This document shows positions 54,132-63,137 of a DNA stretch of 64,000 nt, piece by piece; position 1 is the first letter of the stretch, and each line of letters begins with the position of its first letter. This stretch comes from CAVSRC01 sp963798195 (lineage in GTDB: Bacteria; Pseudomonadota; Alphaproteobacteria; Rhizobiales; Kaistiaceae). Under the pieces are notes generated by a model. That model was not told where the DNA came from. It saw only the letters and a program-made list of their open reading frames with translations, and made no database searches. The stretch covers positions 1-64,000 of the forward strand of contig CAWCSF010000008.1 of NCBI GenBank assembly GCA_963798195.1. Reading direction: 5' to 3'. The translations under genes were made by a program, and so were the position numbers.

Positions 54132-54920
54132 ATGCGTGCGCTCTCCATAGCGGCCACGGGCATGTCTGCCCAGCAGACCAATGTCGACGTGATCGCGAAC
54201 AACATCGCCAACATCAACACGACGGCGTTCAAGCGGGCTCGGGCGGAGTTCTCGGATCTGATCTACCAGAGCGATCGCGCCGGCGGCGTTCCCAATCGCG
54301 GCGGCGAAGAGGTGATCCCGGAAGGCGCGCAGATCGGTCTCGGCGTGCGCACGGTCGGCGTCCGCAACCTGCACATCCAGGGTTCCCTGGCCCAGACCGC
54401 GAACCCGCTCGACATGGCCATCAACGGCCGGGGCTGGTTCCAGATCAGCGGCCCCAGCGGCGAGACGCTCTATTCGCGCGCCGGCTCTTTCAACAAGAGC
54501 GGCACCGGACAACTCGTCACCGGCGACGGCTACCTGGTCGATCCCTCGATTACATTCCCGGCAGATACGCTCGAGATCGTCATCAACGAGTTGGGCGAGG
54601 TCTATGCCCGCACCGCCAGCCAGTCGACGCCACAGCTTCTGGGTCAACTTTCGCTGGTCGATTTCGCCAACGACTCCGGTCTCCAGCCACTAGGCAACAA
54701 TCTCTACCGCGAGACCGCGGCTTCGGGCGCGCCGATCTCCGGTGTTGCCGGCGATCCGGGTTTTGGCAGCATCCATCAGGGTTATCTGGAGCAATCCAAC
54801 GTCGATCCCGTGAAGGAGATCACCGAACTGATATCCGCCCAGCGCGCCTACGAAATGAACTCCAAGGTCATTCAGGCCGCCGACGAAATGCAGGGTCAGC
54901 TGTCGAAGGGCATTCGCTGA
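54132..54920 (+). CDS. flgG: Flagellar distal rod protein FlgG
   Basis: A 262-residue rod protein with RALSIAATGMSAQQTNVDVIANNIANINTTAFKRARAEFSDLIYQ at the N-terminus and QGYLEQSNVDPVKEITELISAQRAYEMNSKVIQAADEM at the C-terminus. It forms the drive shaft. Preceded by AGGAG and followed by flgA with overlapping stop and start. Confidence 0.96.
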   Translation: MRALSIAATGMSAQQTNVDVIANNIANINTTAFKRARAEFSDLIYQSDRAGGVPNRGGEEVIPEGAQIGLGVRTVGVRNLHIQGSLAQTANPLDMAINGRGWFQISGPSGETLYSRAGSFNKSGTGQLVTGDGYLVDPSITFPADTLEIVINELGEVYARTASQSTPQLLGQLSLVDFANDSGLQPLGNNLYRETAASGAPISGVAGDPGFGSIHQGYLEQSNVDPVKEITELISAQRAYEMNSKVIQAADEMQGQLSKGIR

Positions 54921-55399
54921 TGAAAGGCTGGACCGGCCTTCACTGGCTCATGGCCGGCGTCATTTGCCTGGCCGGTCTGGTCGGCGCCTCGGTGGCGCGC
55001 GCGGCCTCGGTGGAGTCGCTGCCGGTTCCGGCCGTCACCATCTATCCGGGCGATGTCATTGCCGACGACATGCTGACCGATGGGCGCTTTCCCATTGGCA
55101 CGGCATCTCGCTTCCCCGTGGCCGGCTCCAATCAGGAGCTGGTCGGCAAGGTGGCCCGGCGCACCCTGCTGCCGGGCCGTCTGATCGCGCGCAATACCGT
55201 CGGCGAGCCCGAGCTGGTCAGCAAGGGCAAGATCGTCTCGGCGATCTACCAGCAGGGCACCCTGGTTATCACGGCGACGGTTCTCGCCCTTCAGTCCGGC
55301 AGCCTCAACGACATCATCCAGGTCCGCAACGTCGATAGCGGCAAGGTCATCGTTGGCACCGTAACGGCGGACGGCGGCGTCCGCATCGAGGCACGATGA
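54920..55399 (+). CDS. flgA: Flagellar P-ring assembly chaperone FlgA
   Basis: A 159-residue periplasmic protein: signal peptide (MAGVICLAGLVGASVARA) and a SAF domain (PAVTIYPGDVIADDMLTDGRFPIG, VGKVARRTLLPGRLIARNTV). It helps FlgI assemble around the rod; flgI follows with an overlapping start. Confidence 0.93.
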   Translation: MKGWTGLHWLMAGVICLAGLVGASVARAASVESLPVPAVTIYPGDVIADDMLTDGRFPIGTASRFPVAGSNQELVGKVARRTLLPGRLIARNTVGEPELVSKGKIVSAIYQQGTLVITATVLALQSGSLNDIIQVRNVDSGKVIVGTVTADGGVRIEAR

Positions 55400-56496
55400 A
55401 TCGCCTCCTGCTTGCCGCAATCCTGATCCTTCTCGGTGCCTCCGGCGCAGAAGCCACGCGTATCAAGGACATCTCTTCGATCCAGGGCGTCCGCGAGAAC
55501 CAGCTCTTCGGCTACGGCCTGGTCATGGGCCTCCAGGGCACCGGCGACTCCATGCGCAATGCCGTGTTCACGCAAAATGCTCTGAAATCCATGCTGGACC
55601 GCATTGGCGTCAACGTCATCGACGAGCAGATGCGGGTGCGAAATGTCGCGGGGGTGATCATCACCGCCAACCTGCCGGCCTTCGCGACCACTGGCACGCG
55701 CATCGATGTCGACGTCTCGTCCATCGGCGACGCCGTGTCGCTGAAGGGCGGTACGCTGTTGATGACCCCGCTGACCGGTGCCGACGGGCAGGTCTATGCC
55801 GTCGCCCAGGGGCCGGTGTCCGGCGCCGGCATTGTCGCGGGTGGCGTGGCTGCGAGCGTGAGCCAGGGCGTCGCCACCGGCGGCCGCATCCCGAATGGTG
55901 CGATCGTCGAGCGCGAAGTCGGCGGCACGCTCGACGCGGCGGCGCAACTCGTCGTCGAACTCTTCAACCCGGATTTCGCCACGGCCACCCAGGTCGCCGA
56001 CGTGATCAACGACTATGCTCGCACGCGGTACGGCACGAAGGTCGCACGCGAGCGCGACATGCGCAGCGTCGCGCTGAACAAGCCGACCGCGATCAGCGCG
56101 ACACGCTTCCTCGCCGAAATCGGCGAACTCCTCATCTTCCCCGACGCCCCGGCGCGGGTAGTTATCAACGAACGCACAGGCACGGTGGTCATTGGCCAGG
56201 ACGTGCAAATCTCCACGGTCGCCATGGCCCACGGAAACCTGACCGTCCGGGTAACCGAGACGCCCTTCGCGTCACAGCCTGAGCCCTTCTCGAAGCAGGG
56301 CAAGACCGTCGTCCTGCCGCGCACCGCGGTGAGTGTCGGCGAGCCCGACGCCCACATCGCGTTCGTCGGTGGCGCAAGCCTCGAGTCGCTGGTCTCGGGG
56401 CTGAACAGGATCGGCCTGAAGCCGAGCGACATCATCGAAATTCTGCAGGCGATCAAGACGGCGGGCGCCCTGCAGGCGGAACTGGTCGTCCAATGA
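55396..56496 (+). CDS. flgI: Flagellar P-ring protein FlgI
   Basis: A 366-residue periplasmic ring protein with a Sec signal (MNRLLLAAILILLGASGAEA) and the conserved IKDISSIQGVRENQLFGYGLVMGLQGTGD. The C-terminus (LVSGLNRIGLKPSDIIEILQAIKTAGALQAELVV) is complete. It forms the bushing around the rod in the peptidoglycan layer. Confidence 0.96.
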   Translation: MNRLLLAAILILLGASGAEATRIKDISSIQGVRENQLFGYGLVMGLQGTGDSMRNAVFTQNALKSMLDRIGVNVIDEQMRVRNVAGVIITANLPAFATTGTRIDVDVSSIGDAVSLKGGTLLMTPLTGADGQVYAVAQGPVSGAGIVAGGVAASVSQGVATGGRIPNGAIVEREVGGTLDAAAQLVVELFNPDFATATQVADVINDYARTRYGTKVARERDMRSVALNKPTAISATRFLAEIGELLIFPDAPARVVINERTGTVVIGQDVQISTVAMAHGNLTVRVTETPFASQPEPFSKQGKTVVLPRTAVSVGEPDAHIAFVGGASLESLVSGLNRIGLKPSDIIEILQAIKTAGALQAELVVQ

Positions 56497-57041
56497 TTGG
56501 GGCGGTGATCATCATGCGCACGGCGAGCACGGGTCTTCTGGTTCTTGCAGGGTGTCTCTGTCTGACGGCCTCCGCGCTGGCTGCGGAAGAGAAAGCGCCC
56601 GCTGAGGCAGTAGCGCCGGTCGCCGCCACCGCCCAACCGCAGGACAACGCGTCCGAGTACTGCAGGAACATCGCCAATCCCGCGGCTGATGCCCGCTATG
56701 CCCGACAGGCAGACTCACTCACCTCCATGGAAAAGGCGCTCGACGAGCGCATCGCGGCGCTTGAGAAGAAGCGCGCCGAGTATGAGGAGTGGGTCACCCG
56801 CCGGCAGGAGTTCCTGTCGCGCGCCGACGAGAGCGTCGTCGCAATTTACTCGCAAATGCGTCCGGACGCCGCAGCGCAGCAGATCGCCGTCATGGATGCG
56901 GAGGCGGCCGCTGCCATCCTTTCCAAACTTTCGCCGCGCACCGCCAGCGCCATCCTCAACGAGATGGACGCCAACACGGCTGCGAACCTGACCAACACCA
57001 TGGCCGGCCTGCCGGCGGACAAGAAGAAAGCCGGCACGTGA
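56493..57041 (+). CDS. motE: Flagellar motor chaperone MotE
   Basis: A 182-residue exported protein (or about 175 residues if it starts at the ATG at 56514): signal MRTASTGLLVLAGCLCLTASALA, a coiled coil (LDERIAALEKKRAEYEEWVTRRQEFLSR) and the MgtE-N-like end MRPDAAAQQIAVMDAEAAAAILSKLSPRTASAILNEMD. In rhizobia MotE stabilises the periplasmic motor protein MotC. It overlaps flgI (ATGA) and flgH (GTGA). Confidence 0.88.
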   Translation: MIGAVIIMRTASTGLLVLAGCLCLTASALAAEEKAPAEAVAPVAATAQPQDNASEYCRNIANPAADARYARQADSLTSMEKALDERIAALEKKRAEYEEWVTRRQEFLSRADESVVAIYSQMRPDAAAQQIAVMDAEAAAAILSKLSPRTASAILNEMDANTAANLTNTMAGLPADKKKAGT

Positions 57042-57712
57042 ATCGTATTCTGATCCTTGTGCCACTTCTGGCCTTGCTTGCGGCCTGTCACAGCACCCAG
57101 ACAGAGACCACCGGCGGCTCGCCGCCGCTTTCGGTCGTCGGCAAGGGGCTGACGGTCGAGCGCAGCGCGCTGCCGGCCGCATTCGCGGAGCCGGATATCC
57201 GCGCGCCGCACTCGCTGTGGAGCCGCTCCAATCAGGGCATGTTCCGCGATCTCAGGGCGAGCCACGTCGGCGACGTCGTTACCGTCTCGATCGACATCAA
57301 CGACCAGGCTCAGTTCGACAACACCAGCGGCCGGTCGAAGAAAGCGGATGCGAAAGGGACCTTCACGATCGACCTCGGCTTCGGTGGCTTCAGTGTGCCC
57401 GATCAGTCGGGTTCGGCCTCCGGTAACCTGGACGCAAGCGGAAGCACCAGTGCCAAGGGCGAGGGGTCCATCGACCGCTCCGAAAAACTTCACCTGGCGA
57501 TCGCCGCGGTCGTGGTCGAGGTCCTCCCCGACGGCAACATGCTGATCAGCGGTTCGCAGGAAGTCCGCGTCAACCAGGAAGTGCGTGTGCTCACCATCGC
57601 CGGCATCGTGCGCCCGCTCGACATCGGCGCGAACAACATGATCGCCTACGACAAGATTGCCGAGGCGCGCATTTCCTACGGCGGGCGTGGCAAGCTCAGT
57701 GACGTTCAGTAG
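57038..57712 (+). CDS. flgH: Flagellar L-ring lipoprotein FlgH
   Basis: A 224-residue outer-membrane lipoprotein. The GTG start at 57038 overlaps the motE stop; the lipobox LLAAC puts the lipidated Cys at 17. Conserved SLWSRSNQGMFRDLRASHVGDVVTVSIDINDQAQFDNTS and GSQEVRVNQEVRVLTIAGIVRPLDI are seen. It forms the outer-membrane bushing. Confidence 0.96.
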   Translation: MNRILILVPLLALLAACHSTQTETTGGSPPLSVVGKGLTVERSALPAAFAEPDIRAPHSLWSRSNQGMFRDLRASHVGDVVTVSIDINDQAQFDNTSGRSKKADAKGTFTIDLGFGGFSVPDQSGSASGNLDASGSTSAKGEGSIDRSEKLHLAIAAVVVEVLPDGNMLISGSQEVRVNQEVRVLTIAGIVRPLDIGANNMIAYDKIAEARISYGGRGKLSDVQ

Positions 57713-57714
57713 CC

Positions 57715-58335
57715 ATGGCGCTGTTCGGCAACAAGAAGAAGGCCGCGGCAGCAAAGCCCGATGACGAGGCCGACGACGACCGCGACGAAGAGCTGTCCAG
57801 CGTCGAGGTCGATGAGGAATCCTCGGTCGAGCTGAAGAAGGAAGAACTCGCACCGAAGAAGAGCGGCAGCGGAAGTATCATTCAGTTGCTGATCAGCGCG
57901 GTCGCCGTCACGGCGGTGGCGGCCGGCGGCGGCATCTTCCTCGGCCAAAAGACCGCCGCCACCATCGAAACGACCATCGCCCTTCGCGATGCCGCCAACC
58001 GGCCGCCTGAAGATCACCCGGTATCGCTGAAATACAGCGGCGACATGGTGCTGCAGCCGATCGAGGCGGTGGTTACAAACCTGTTTTCCCCGGCCGACAC
58101 CTGGATCCGTCTTGAAACCGCGATGGTGTTCAAGAACGGCTCGCTGGATAACCCGGAAATCACCGCCGCCGAGCTGCGGCAGGACATGCTGGCCTACCTG
58201 CGGACCGTGACTATGGCCCGGCTGGACGGACCGAGCGCGCTCCAGCACCTGCGTGACGACCTGAACGAGCGTGCGTCGTTGCGGACAGGCGGCAGAGTCA
58301 GCGAATTGATCATCCAGACACTCATCATCCAATAG
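57715..58335 (+). CDS. fliL: Flagellar stator-associated protein FliL
   Basis: A 206-residue protein with an acidic cytoplasmic N-terminus (DDEADDDRDEELSSVEVDEESS), one membrane helix (IIQLLISAVAVTAVAAGGGIFLG) and a periplasmic FliL domain. It forms a ring around the stator and affects torque. Two bases after flgH. Confidence 0.93.
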   Translation: MALFGNKKKAAAAKPDDEADDDRDEELSSVEVDEESSVELKKEELAPKKSGSGSIIQLLISAVAVTAVAAGGGIFLGQKTAATIETTIALRDAANRPPEDHPVSLKYSGDMVLQPIEAVVTNLFSPADTWIRLETAMVFKNGSLDNPEITAAELRQDMLAYLRTVTMARLDGPSALQHLRDDLNERASLRTGGRVSELIIQTLIIQ

Positions 58336-58345
58336 GCAAACGACG

Positions 58346-59158
58346 ATGTCTTCCCGTCCTACTCAGAAGCTGACCGCCTGGTCCTGCCGCCTGTTGCTGG
58401 CCATCACTGCCCTGGCCGGAAGCGCGATTGCCGCCCATGCCCAGGACAGCATCCTCGACGGGCTCATTCCGGGCGATGGCGCCAGCGCCACCGGCCGCAT
58501 CGTGCAACTCGTGGTCATGCTCACGGTTCTCTCCGTGGCGCCCGGCCTGCTCATCATGGTGACGAGCTTCACCCGCTTCGTGATCGCCTTGTCCTTCCTG
58601 CGGTCGGGTCTCGGCCTCCAGAGCACGCCCGCAAACCTGGTTTTGATCAGCCTGGCGCTGTTCATGACCTTCTACGTGATGGCGCCGACTTTCGACCACG
58701 CGTGGCAGGACGGCGTGCGCCCGCTGCTCGATGACAAGATCAGCGAAGATGAGGCCTTCGGGAAGATCACCGACCCGTTCCGCACCTTCATGATCGGGCA
58801 GGTGCGGCCGAAGGACCTCAAGCTGTTCGAAGAGCTTGACGCCAGCCGCGCCAGAGCCGGCGGCGCCCAGGCAGCCGAACCCCTGATTCCGCAGGCGGCT
58901 CCCGCGGAAGCCAAGATCGACCTGCGCGTGCTGATACCCGCCTTCATGGTCTCGGAACTGCGCCGTGCCTTCGAAATCGGCTTCCTGATCGTTCTTCCGT
59001 TCCTGATCATAGACATGGTGGTGGGCACGCTCGTCATGTCGATGGGCATGATGATGATGCCGCCAATCGTTCTGGCGCTTCCCTTCAAGATTCTCTTTTT
59101 CATTCTGATTGACGGATGGAATCTGCTGGTTGGAGGGCTGGTCCAGTCGTATTTCTGA
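58346..59158 (+). CDS. fliP: Flagellar export gate protein FliP
   Basis: A 270-residue membrane protein with a cleavable signal peptide and four helices. Diagnostic stretches are LLIMVTSFTRFVIALSFLRSGLGLQSTPANLVLISLALFMTFYVM and AFMVSELRRAFEIGFLIVLPFLIIDMVVGTLVMSMGMMMMPP. Five copies form the core of the export gate. The 182-base gap after it is the flagellin leader and shows no other gene. Confidence 0.97.
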   Translation: MSSRPTQKLTAWSCRLLLAITALAGSAIAAHAQDSILDGLIPGDGASATGRIVQLVVMLTVLSVAPGLLIMVTSFTRFVIALSFLRSGLGLQSTPANLVLISLALFMTFYVMAPTFDHAWQDGVRPLLDDKISEDEAFGKITDPFRTFMIGQVRPKDLKLFEELDASRARAGGAQAAEPLIPQAAPAEAKIDLRVLIPAFMVSELRRAFEIGFLIVLPFLIIDMVVGTLVMSMGMMMMPPIVLALPFKILFFILIDGWNLLVGGLVQSYF

Positions 59159-59340
59159 CAACGCGCGCTGGTAACGAACCTGAAAGCTTCGCCTGCCAAT
59201 ATGTGGGCATGGCGAGTTGGGGAACGGGGGCCATGCGAGTGTTTTCGCTCGCGCTTCCACCCCAAAGGCATGAGGCCGCCTCGCCATACCGGTGTTGAGT
59301 CCGGGATGCCGTATTTCCAGCAACCCGTGGGGACACCACC

Positions 59341-60627
59341 ATGTCATCGCTTTTGACTAACACCTCCGCAATGGTCGCACTGCAGACCTTGCGGAACATC
59401 AACATGAACCTCGACGAGACCAACAACCGCGTCTCGACCGGCCTTCGCGTCAACACGGCCGCCGACAATTCCGCTTACTGGTCGATCGCGACCACCATCA
59501 AGTCGGACAACGGTGCCCTCGGCGCCGTCCAGGACTCCCTCGGCCTCGGCGCCTCGACGCTGAAGACTACCTATACCGGCCTCGATGCCGCCAAGGACCT
59601 GCTCAACGACCTGAAAGAGCAGCTGACGACGGCGACCGGCGAAAACGTCGACAAGAGCAAGGTCCAGCAGTCGATCGACTCGATCAAGGCCCAGCTTAAG
59701 GCGGTTGCCGACTCGGCTTCCTTCTCCGGCGCCAATTGGCTGAGCACCGGCACCAGCACGGATTTCACCAAGTCCATCGTTTCGTCGCTGTCTCGCGACT
59801 CCAGCAACCTGCTGTCCATCGGCACCATCGACGTCGACATTACCGATGTCCGCCTCTACGGCGACGGCAGCACCCAGTTCGGCATCCTCGACAAGACCAT
59901 CGACTTGCTGACCTATACCGCCGATAGCGGCACGGCAGCGACTGTCGAGACTGCGGCAGTCGACTTCGCAGCCGCGGACGACGTCGTGTCGTTCCAGGTT
60001 TCGAAGAACGGTGGCCCGAACATCAACGTCCAGATCAACCAGGCGACACTTGCCGCCGCCGGTCTGTCGGACACGAGCATCCGAAGCAACAACGACCTTA
60101 AGGCCGTTCTCACCCAGGCCTTGGCGGATTCCGGCATCTCCGGCATCTCCGTTTCGGTCGATGGCTCGGATCACGTGATCTTCTCGTCGATCGACGACTT
60201 CTCGGTCACGGGCGCCAGCGCTGTTGGCACCTCCACCCTTGACGTCACTGACCTCGGCCTCAATGCTTCGGCCCTGACCACGTCGTCCGCCAATGCGGAC
60301 GCCATTGCGGTCGCCGATATCGACATCTCGAGCGCCGATTCCGACACGATCCAGGCGTACCTGCGTGTAGTTGACGAGGCGCTGTCGGAGGTTACCGATG
60401 CCGCGTCCGGCATTGGTGCCTATCAGAACCGCGTCCAGTCACAGCAGAACTTCGTGAAGGCGGTCATCGACGCCAACACGTCGGCCGTCGGCACACTGGT
60501 TGACGCCAACATGGAAGAAGAGTCGACCAAGCTGAAGGCCCTGCAGACTCAGCAGCAGCTGGCCGTGCAGTCGCTCTCGATCGCAAACGCGAACACGCAG
60601 AGCATTCTGCTCCTGTTCCGCGGCTAA
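59341..60627 (+). CDS. Flagellin
   Basis: A 428-residue filament subunit with conserved ends: SSLLTNTSAMVALQTLRNINMNLDETNNRVSTGLRVNTAADNSAYWSIATTIKSD at the N-terminus and QSQQNFVKAVIDANTSAVGTLVDANMEEESTKLKALQTQQQLAVQSLSIANANTQSILLLFRG at the C-terminus, around a variable Ser/Asp/Thr-rich centre (about 150-320). This is the rhizobial FlaA type. It has a 182-base leader, suited to FlbT control, and a strong terminator, so it is a single-gene unit. Only one flagellin gene is in the window. Confidence 0.96.
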   Translation: MSSLLTNTSAMVALQTLRNINMNLDETNNRVSTGLRVNTAADNSAYWSIATTIKSDNGALGAVQDSLGLGASTLKTTYTGLDAAKDLLNDLKEQLTTATGENVDKSKVQQSIDSIKAQLKAVADSASFSGANWLSTGTSTDFTKSIVSSLSRDSSNLLSIGTIDVDITDVRLYGDGSTQFGILDKTIDLLTYTADSGTAATVETAAVDFAAADDVVSFQVSKNGGPNINVQINQATLAAAGLSDTSIRSNNDLKAVLTQALADSGISGISVSVDGSDHVIFSSIDDFSVTGASAVGTSTLDVTDLGLNASALTTSSANADAIAVADIDISSADSDTIQAYLRVVDEALSEVTDAASGIGAYQNRVQSQQNFVKAVIDANTSAVGTLVDANMEEESTKLKALQTQQQLAVQSLSIANANTQSILLLFRG

Positions 60628-60669
60628 CCAGCATCCGGCCCGTAGCGGGCTGGAGTACCTGAATACGAA

Positions 60670-60700
60670 GGGCCGCGTCTCCGGACGCGGCCCTTTTCTA
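60670..60700 (+). terminator. Rho-independent terminator after flagellin
   Basis: GGGCCGCGTC (60670-60679) pairs perfectly with GACGCGGCCC (60684-60693) around a TCCG loop and is followed by TTTTCT. It lies 42 bases after the flagellin stop and isolates this highly expressed gene from fliF. Confidence 0.92.
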
Positions 60701-60846
60701 TTGCCCGCAATCTCCAGGCAAGGTTGGCGCATGAAACTGGCGCGAGCGAAATCTCGCTTGCCCGGTGCGCCTGTGCGTGTCCGTGGCCGTGTGACGGGTC
60801 GCGGCCTTGAAGCCGTCGGCCGCCCAACGAAGGAGCCCGACCGCCG

Positions 60847-62514
60847 ATGGGGCGCGACGCCTTGGAGAAATTGTGGGTCAGCTTCGCCGGGCTGGGCGCC
60901 CGACGACTGATGGCGCTCGCCCTTGTCGGGATTGGCGTCATGGCCATGCTCGGCGTCGGCGGCTACTACCTCAGCCGTCCTCAACAGGAACTTCTCTATA
61001 GCGGCCTGTCCCGCGACGACGTTGGCCGCATGGGCAGCGCGCTCAAGGACGCCGGCATCGATTTCGACGTCAGCGCCGACGGTACGTCGCTTACTGTCAA
61101 TTATGGCGACACCATGCGGGCCCGCATGCTGCTCGCGGGGAAGGGCCTGCCGCAGAGCGCCGACTCCGGCTACGAGCTCTTCGACCAGGTCGGCTCGTTC
61201 GGGCTGACCTCGTTCATGCAGAATGTCACCAAGACCCGCGCTCTCGAGGGCGAGCTGTCGCGCACCATTCTGACCATGGACGGCGTCAAGGCCGCCCGCG
61301 TGCACCTTGTGCTGCCCGACCGCAGCTCGTTCCGCAGTGACCAGGAGCCGGCTTCCGCCTCGGTGGTTATCCGCACCGAGATGCCGACGGATACCAGCGC
61401 GGCGCAGGCGATCCGCCATCTTGTGGCCGCCGCCGTTCCCGGCCTGAAGGTGGATGAGGTCACCGTGCTCAACACCGAAGGCGCGGTCCTCGCTTCCGGC
61501 GACGACATCGAGAGCGCCTCGGCCGGCAAGATGGCCATGGTCGAGCAGAACGTGAACCATGAGATTGAGGAGAAGATCCGCCGCACGCTGACCCCATATC
61601 TCGGCATCGGCAATTTCCAGGTCAGTATTGCCACGCGGCTCAATCTCGATCGCTCCACCGTCAGCGAGGTCATCTACGACCCGAGCTCGCGGGTTGAGCG
61701 CTCGGTGCGCACGGTCAAGGAGAATGCGCTGGCGCAGAATTCCACCAGCGAAGCCGCTGTCAGCGCCCAGCAGAACCTGCCGGACCAGCAGCAGAATGGC
61801 GGTGGCGAAGCCGGCAAGAATTCCAACGAGACCAACGACCGGCGCGAGGAAACGACAAACTACGAAATTTCGTCGAGGACCGTTGAGACGGCCCACGAGG
61901 GCTACAAGATTGAGCGGCTGTCGGTCGCGGTCCTGGTCAACAAGACGCGCCTCGAGGCCGTAGCCGCCCAGGGCGCCAATGCGCTGCCGGTGGAGCATCA
62001 GATGATGGACATCGAGCAGCTCGTCGGCGCCGCGGCCGGCTTCAGCAAGGAGCGCGGTGACCAGCTCAAGGTCGCGTCGGTGGATTTCGTCGATAACGCG
62101 CCGGGCGAAATTCCGGAGCCCGGCATCGTCAGCACGCTGCTGGGTCAGCTCGGCTACTTCGTCAATTCCTTCGCGGTCATCGTGCTCGCGATCATCGCGG
62201 TTCTGTTCGGCCTCCGTCCCGCGGTGCGCGCCATTCTTGCCGCGCCGATTACGGCCGCAGCCGGTCGCATTCCGGCCCCCGGCGAAACCGGCCTGGAGGC
62301 CGGCCCTGCCGCACCGGCCATCGCCAACGGCACCGGTGGCGCCGCCGTCGGTGATCACCACTTTGGCGAGGAGGCCAACCTCAATCTGATCGAGGACGTT
62401 ACAAAGAAGATGAACCGCTCGCCGCAAAAGCGGCTGGAGCAGATCGTGGAGTACGACGAGGCGCAGGCCGTCGCGATTCTGCGCCAATGGTTGCACCAGG
62501 ATGAGGCTGCCTGA
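60847..62514 (+). CDS. fliF: Flagellar MS-ring protein FliF
   Basis: A 555-residue ring protein with two membrane helices (about 22-42 and 435-455), YscJ-type ring-building domains (ELLYSGLSRDDVGRMGSALKDAGIDFDVSADGTSLTV, LEGELSRTILTMDGVKAARVHLVLPDRSSF) and a FliG-binding C-terminus (VEYDEAQAVAILRQWLHQDE). AAGGAG lies about 10 bases before the ATG. First gene of fliF-fliH-motB. Confidence 0.96.
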   Translation: MGRDALEKLWVSFAGLGARRLMALALVGIGVMAMLGVGGYYLSRPQQELLYSGLSRDDVGRMGSALKDAGIDFDVSADGTSLTVNYGDTMRARMLLAGKGLPQSADSGYELFDQVGSFGLTSFMQNVTKTRALEGELSRTILTMDGVKAARVHLVLPDRSSFRSDQEPASASVVIRTEMPTDTSAAQAIRHLVAAAVPGLKVDEVTVLNTEGAVLASGDDIESASAGKMAMVEQNVNHEIEEKIRRTLTPYLGIGNFQVSIATRLNLDRSTVSEVIYDPSSRVERSVRTVKENALAQNSTSEAAVSAQQNLPDQQQNGGGEAGKNSNETNDRREETTNYEISSRTVETAHEGYKIERLSVAVLVNKTRLEAVAAQGANALPVEHQMMDIEQLVGAAAGFSKERGDQLKVASVDFVDNAPGEIPEPGIVSTLLGQLGYFVNSFAVIVLAIIAVLFGLRPAVRAILAAPITAAAGRIPAPGETGLEAGPAAPAIANGTGGAAVGDHHFGEEANLNLIEDVTKKMNRSPQKRLEQIVEYDEAQAVAILRQWLHQDEAA

Positions 62515-63137
62515 TGACAGCGGCCGCGGCGCGCTTCCTGCCCCACTTCTCGTCCAGGGCGTTTCCGGGTTTCGAAACCGAGCAGCCATTCCGCTCGCTG
62601 ACGGAAACGGAGATGGCAACGTCCAGTGACGGCGGTGGCGATCTGGTTCGGGCCGCGGTCGACGCGGCACTGACCCAGGCTCGAGCCGAATTCGAGGCTC
62701 AGCGCTCTGCCGACCTCGTCGAGCATGAGCGGCAGATGGCGGAGCGGGAGCGACTATTTGCCGAGAACACCGCAGACGCTCTGTCCGCGCGCCTTTCCGC
62801 CGGTCTTGGCGAGATCAACGACGCGGTCGGTCGTCACGTGGCGCGTATCATGGTTCGCTTCCTTGAACATGCCGTACGCCAGCGGTCTGTCAACGAATTG
62901 TCCGAGACCGTTGCCGCCCTGCTCGCCGACGGTGGAGCGGCCCGCCTTACGGTGAGCGGCCCTGCCGATCTGGTCGATCGCCTGCGCGCATCCGCGATTC
63001 CCGCGAAGATGCCGGTGAACGCCATCGTTAGCGAAGCCGCCGACGTGACCGTCACGATCGACGACACGGTGATCGAGACGCGTATAGCGGCCTGGGTCGA
63101 GCAAGCGATCGCCGCGGTCGGGGATGGCGCCACATGA
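62514..63137 (+). CDS. FliH-like flagellar export protein (probable)
   Basis: A 207-residue protein with a helical charged middle (VDAALTQARAEFEAQRSADLVEHERQMAERERLFAENTADALSARL) and a C-terminal alpha/beta part (ARLTVSGPADLVDRLRASAIPAKMPVNAIVSEAADVTVTIDDTVIETRIAAWVEQAI), the layout of FliH/SctL stator proteins of the export ATPase. It overlaps fliF by one base and motB by ATGA. Sequence is divergent, so the name rests on architecture and position. Confidence 0.7.
   Translation: MTAAAARFLPHFSSRAFPGFETEQPFRSLTETEMATSSDGGGDLVRAAVDAALTQARAEFEAQRSADLVEHERQMAERERLFAENTADALSARLSAGLGEINDAVGRHVARIMVRFLEHAVRQRSVNELSETVAALLADGGAARLTVSGPADLVDRLRASAIPAKMPVNAIVSEAADVTVTIDDTVIETRIAAWVEQAIAAVGDGAT

Noticed and set aside
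59171..59202. A sigma-28-like flagellin promoter (GCCAATAT at 59195-59202)
   Set aside because: The -10-like box matches 6 of 8 bases, but the -35 position reads GAAC, not TAAA; too weak to annotate.
60701..60910. A 69-codon open frame between flagellin and fliF
   Set aside because: No ribosome site, no recognisable domain, and it overlaps fliF in another frame.
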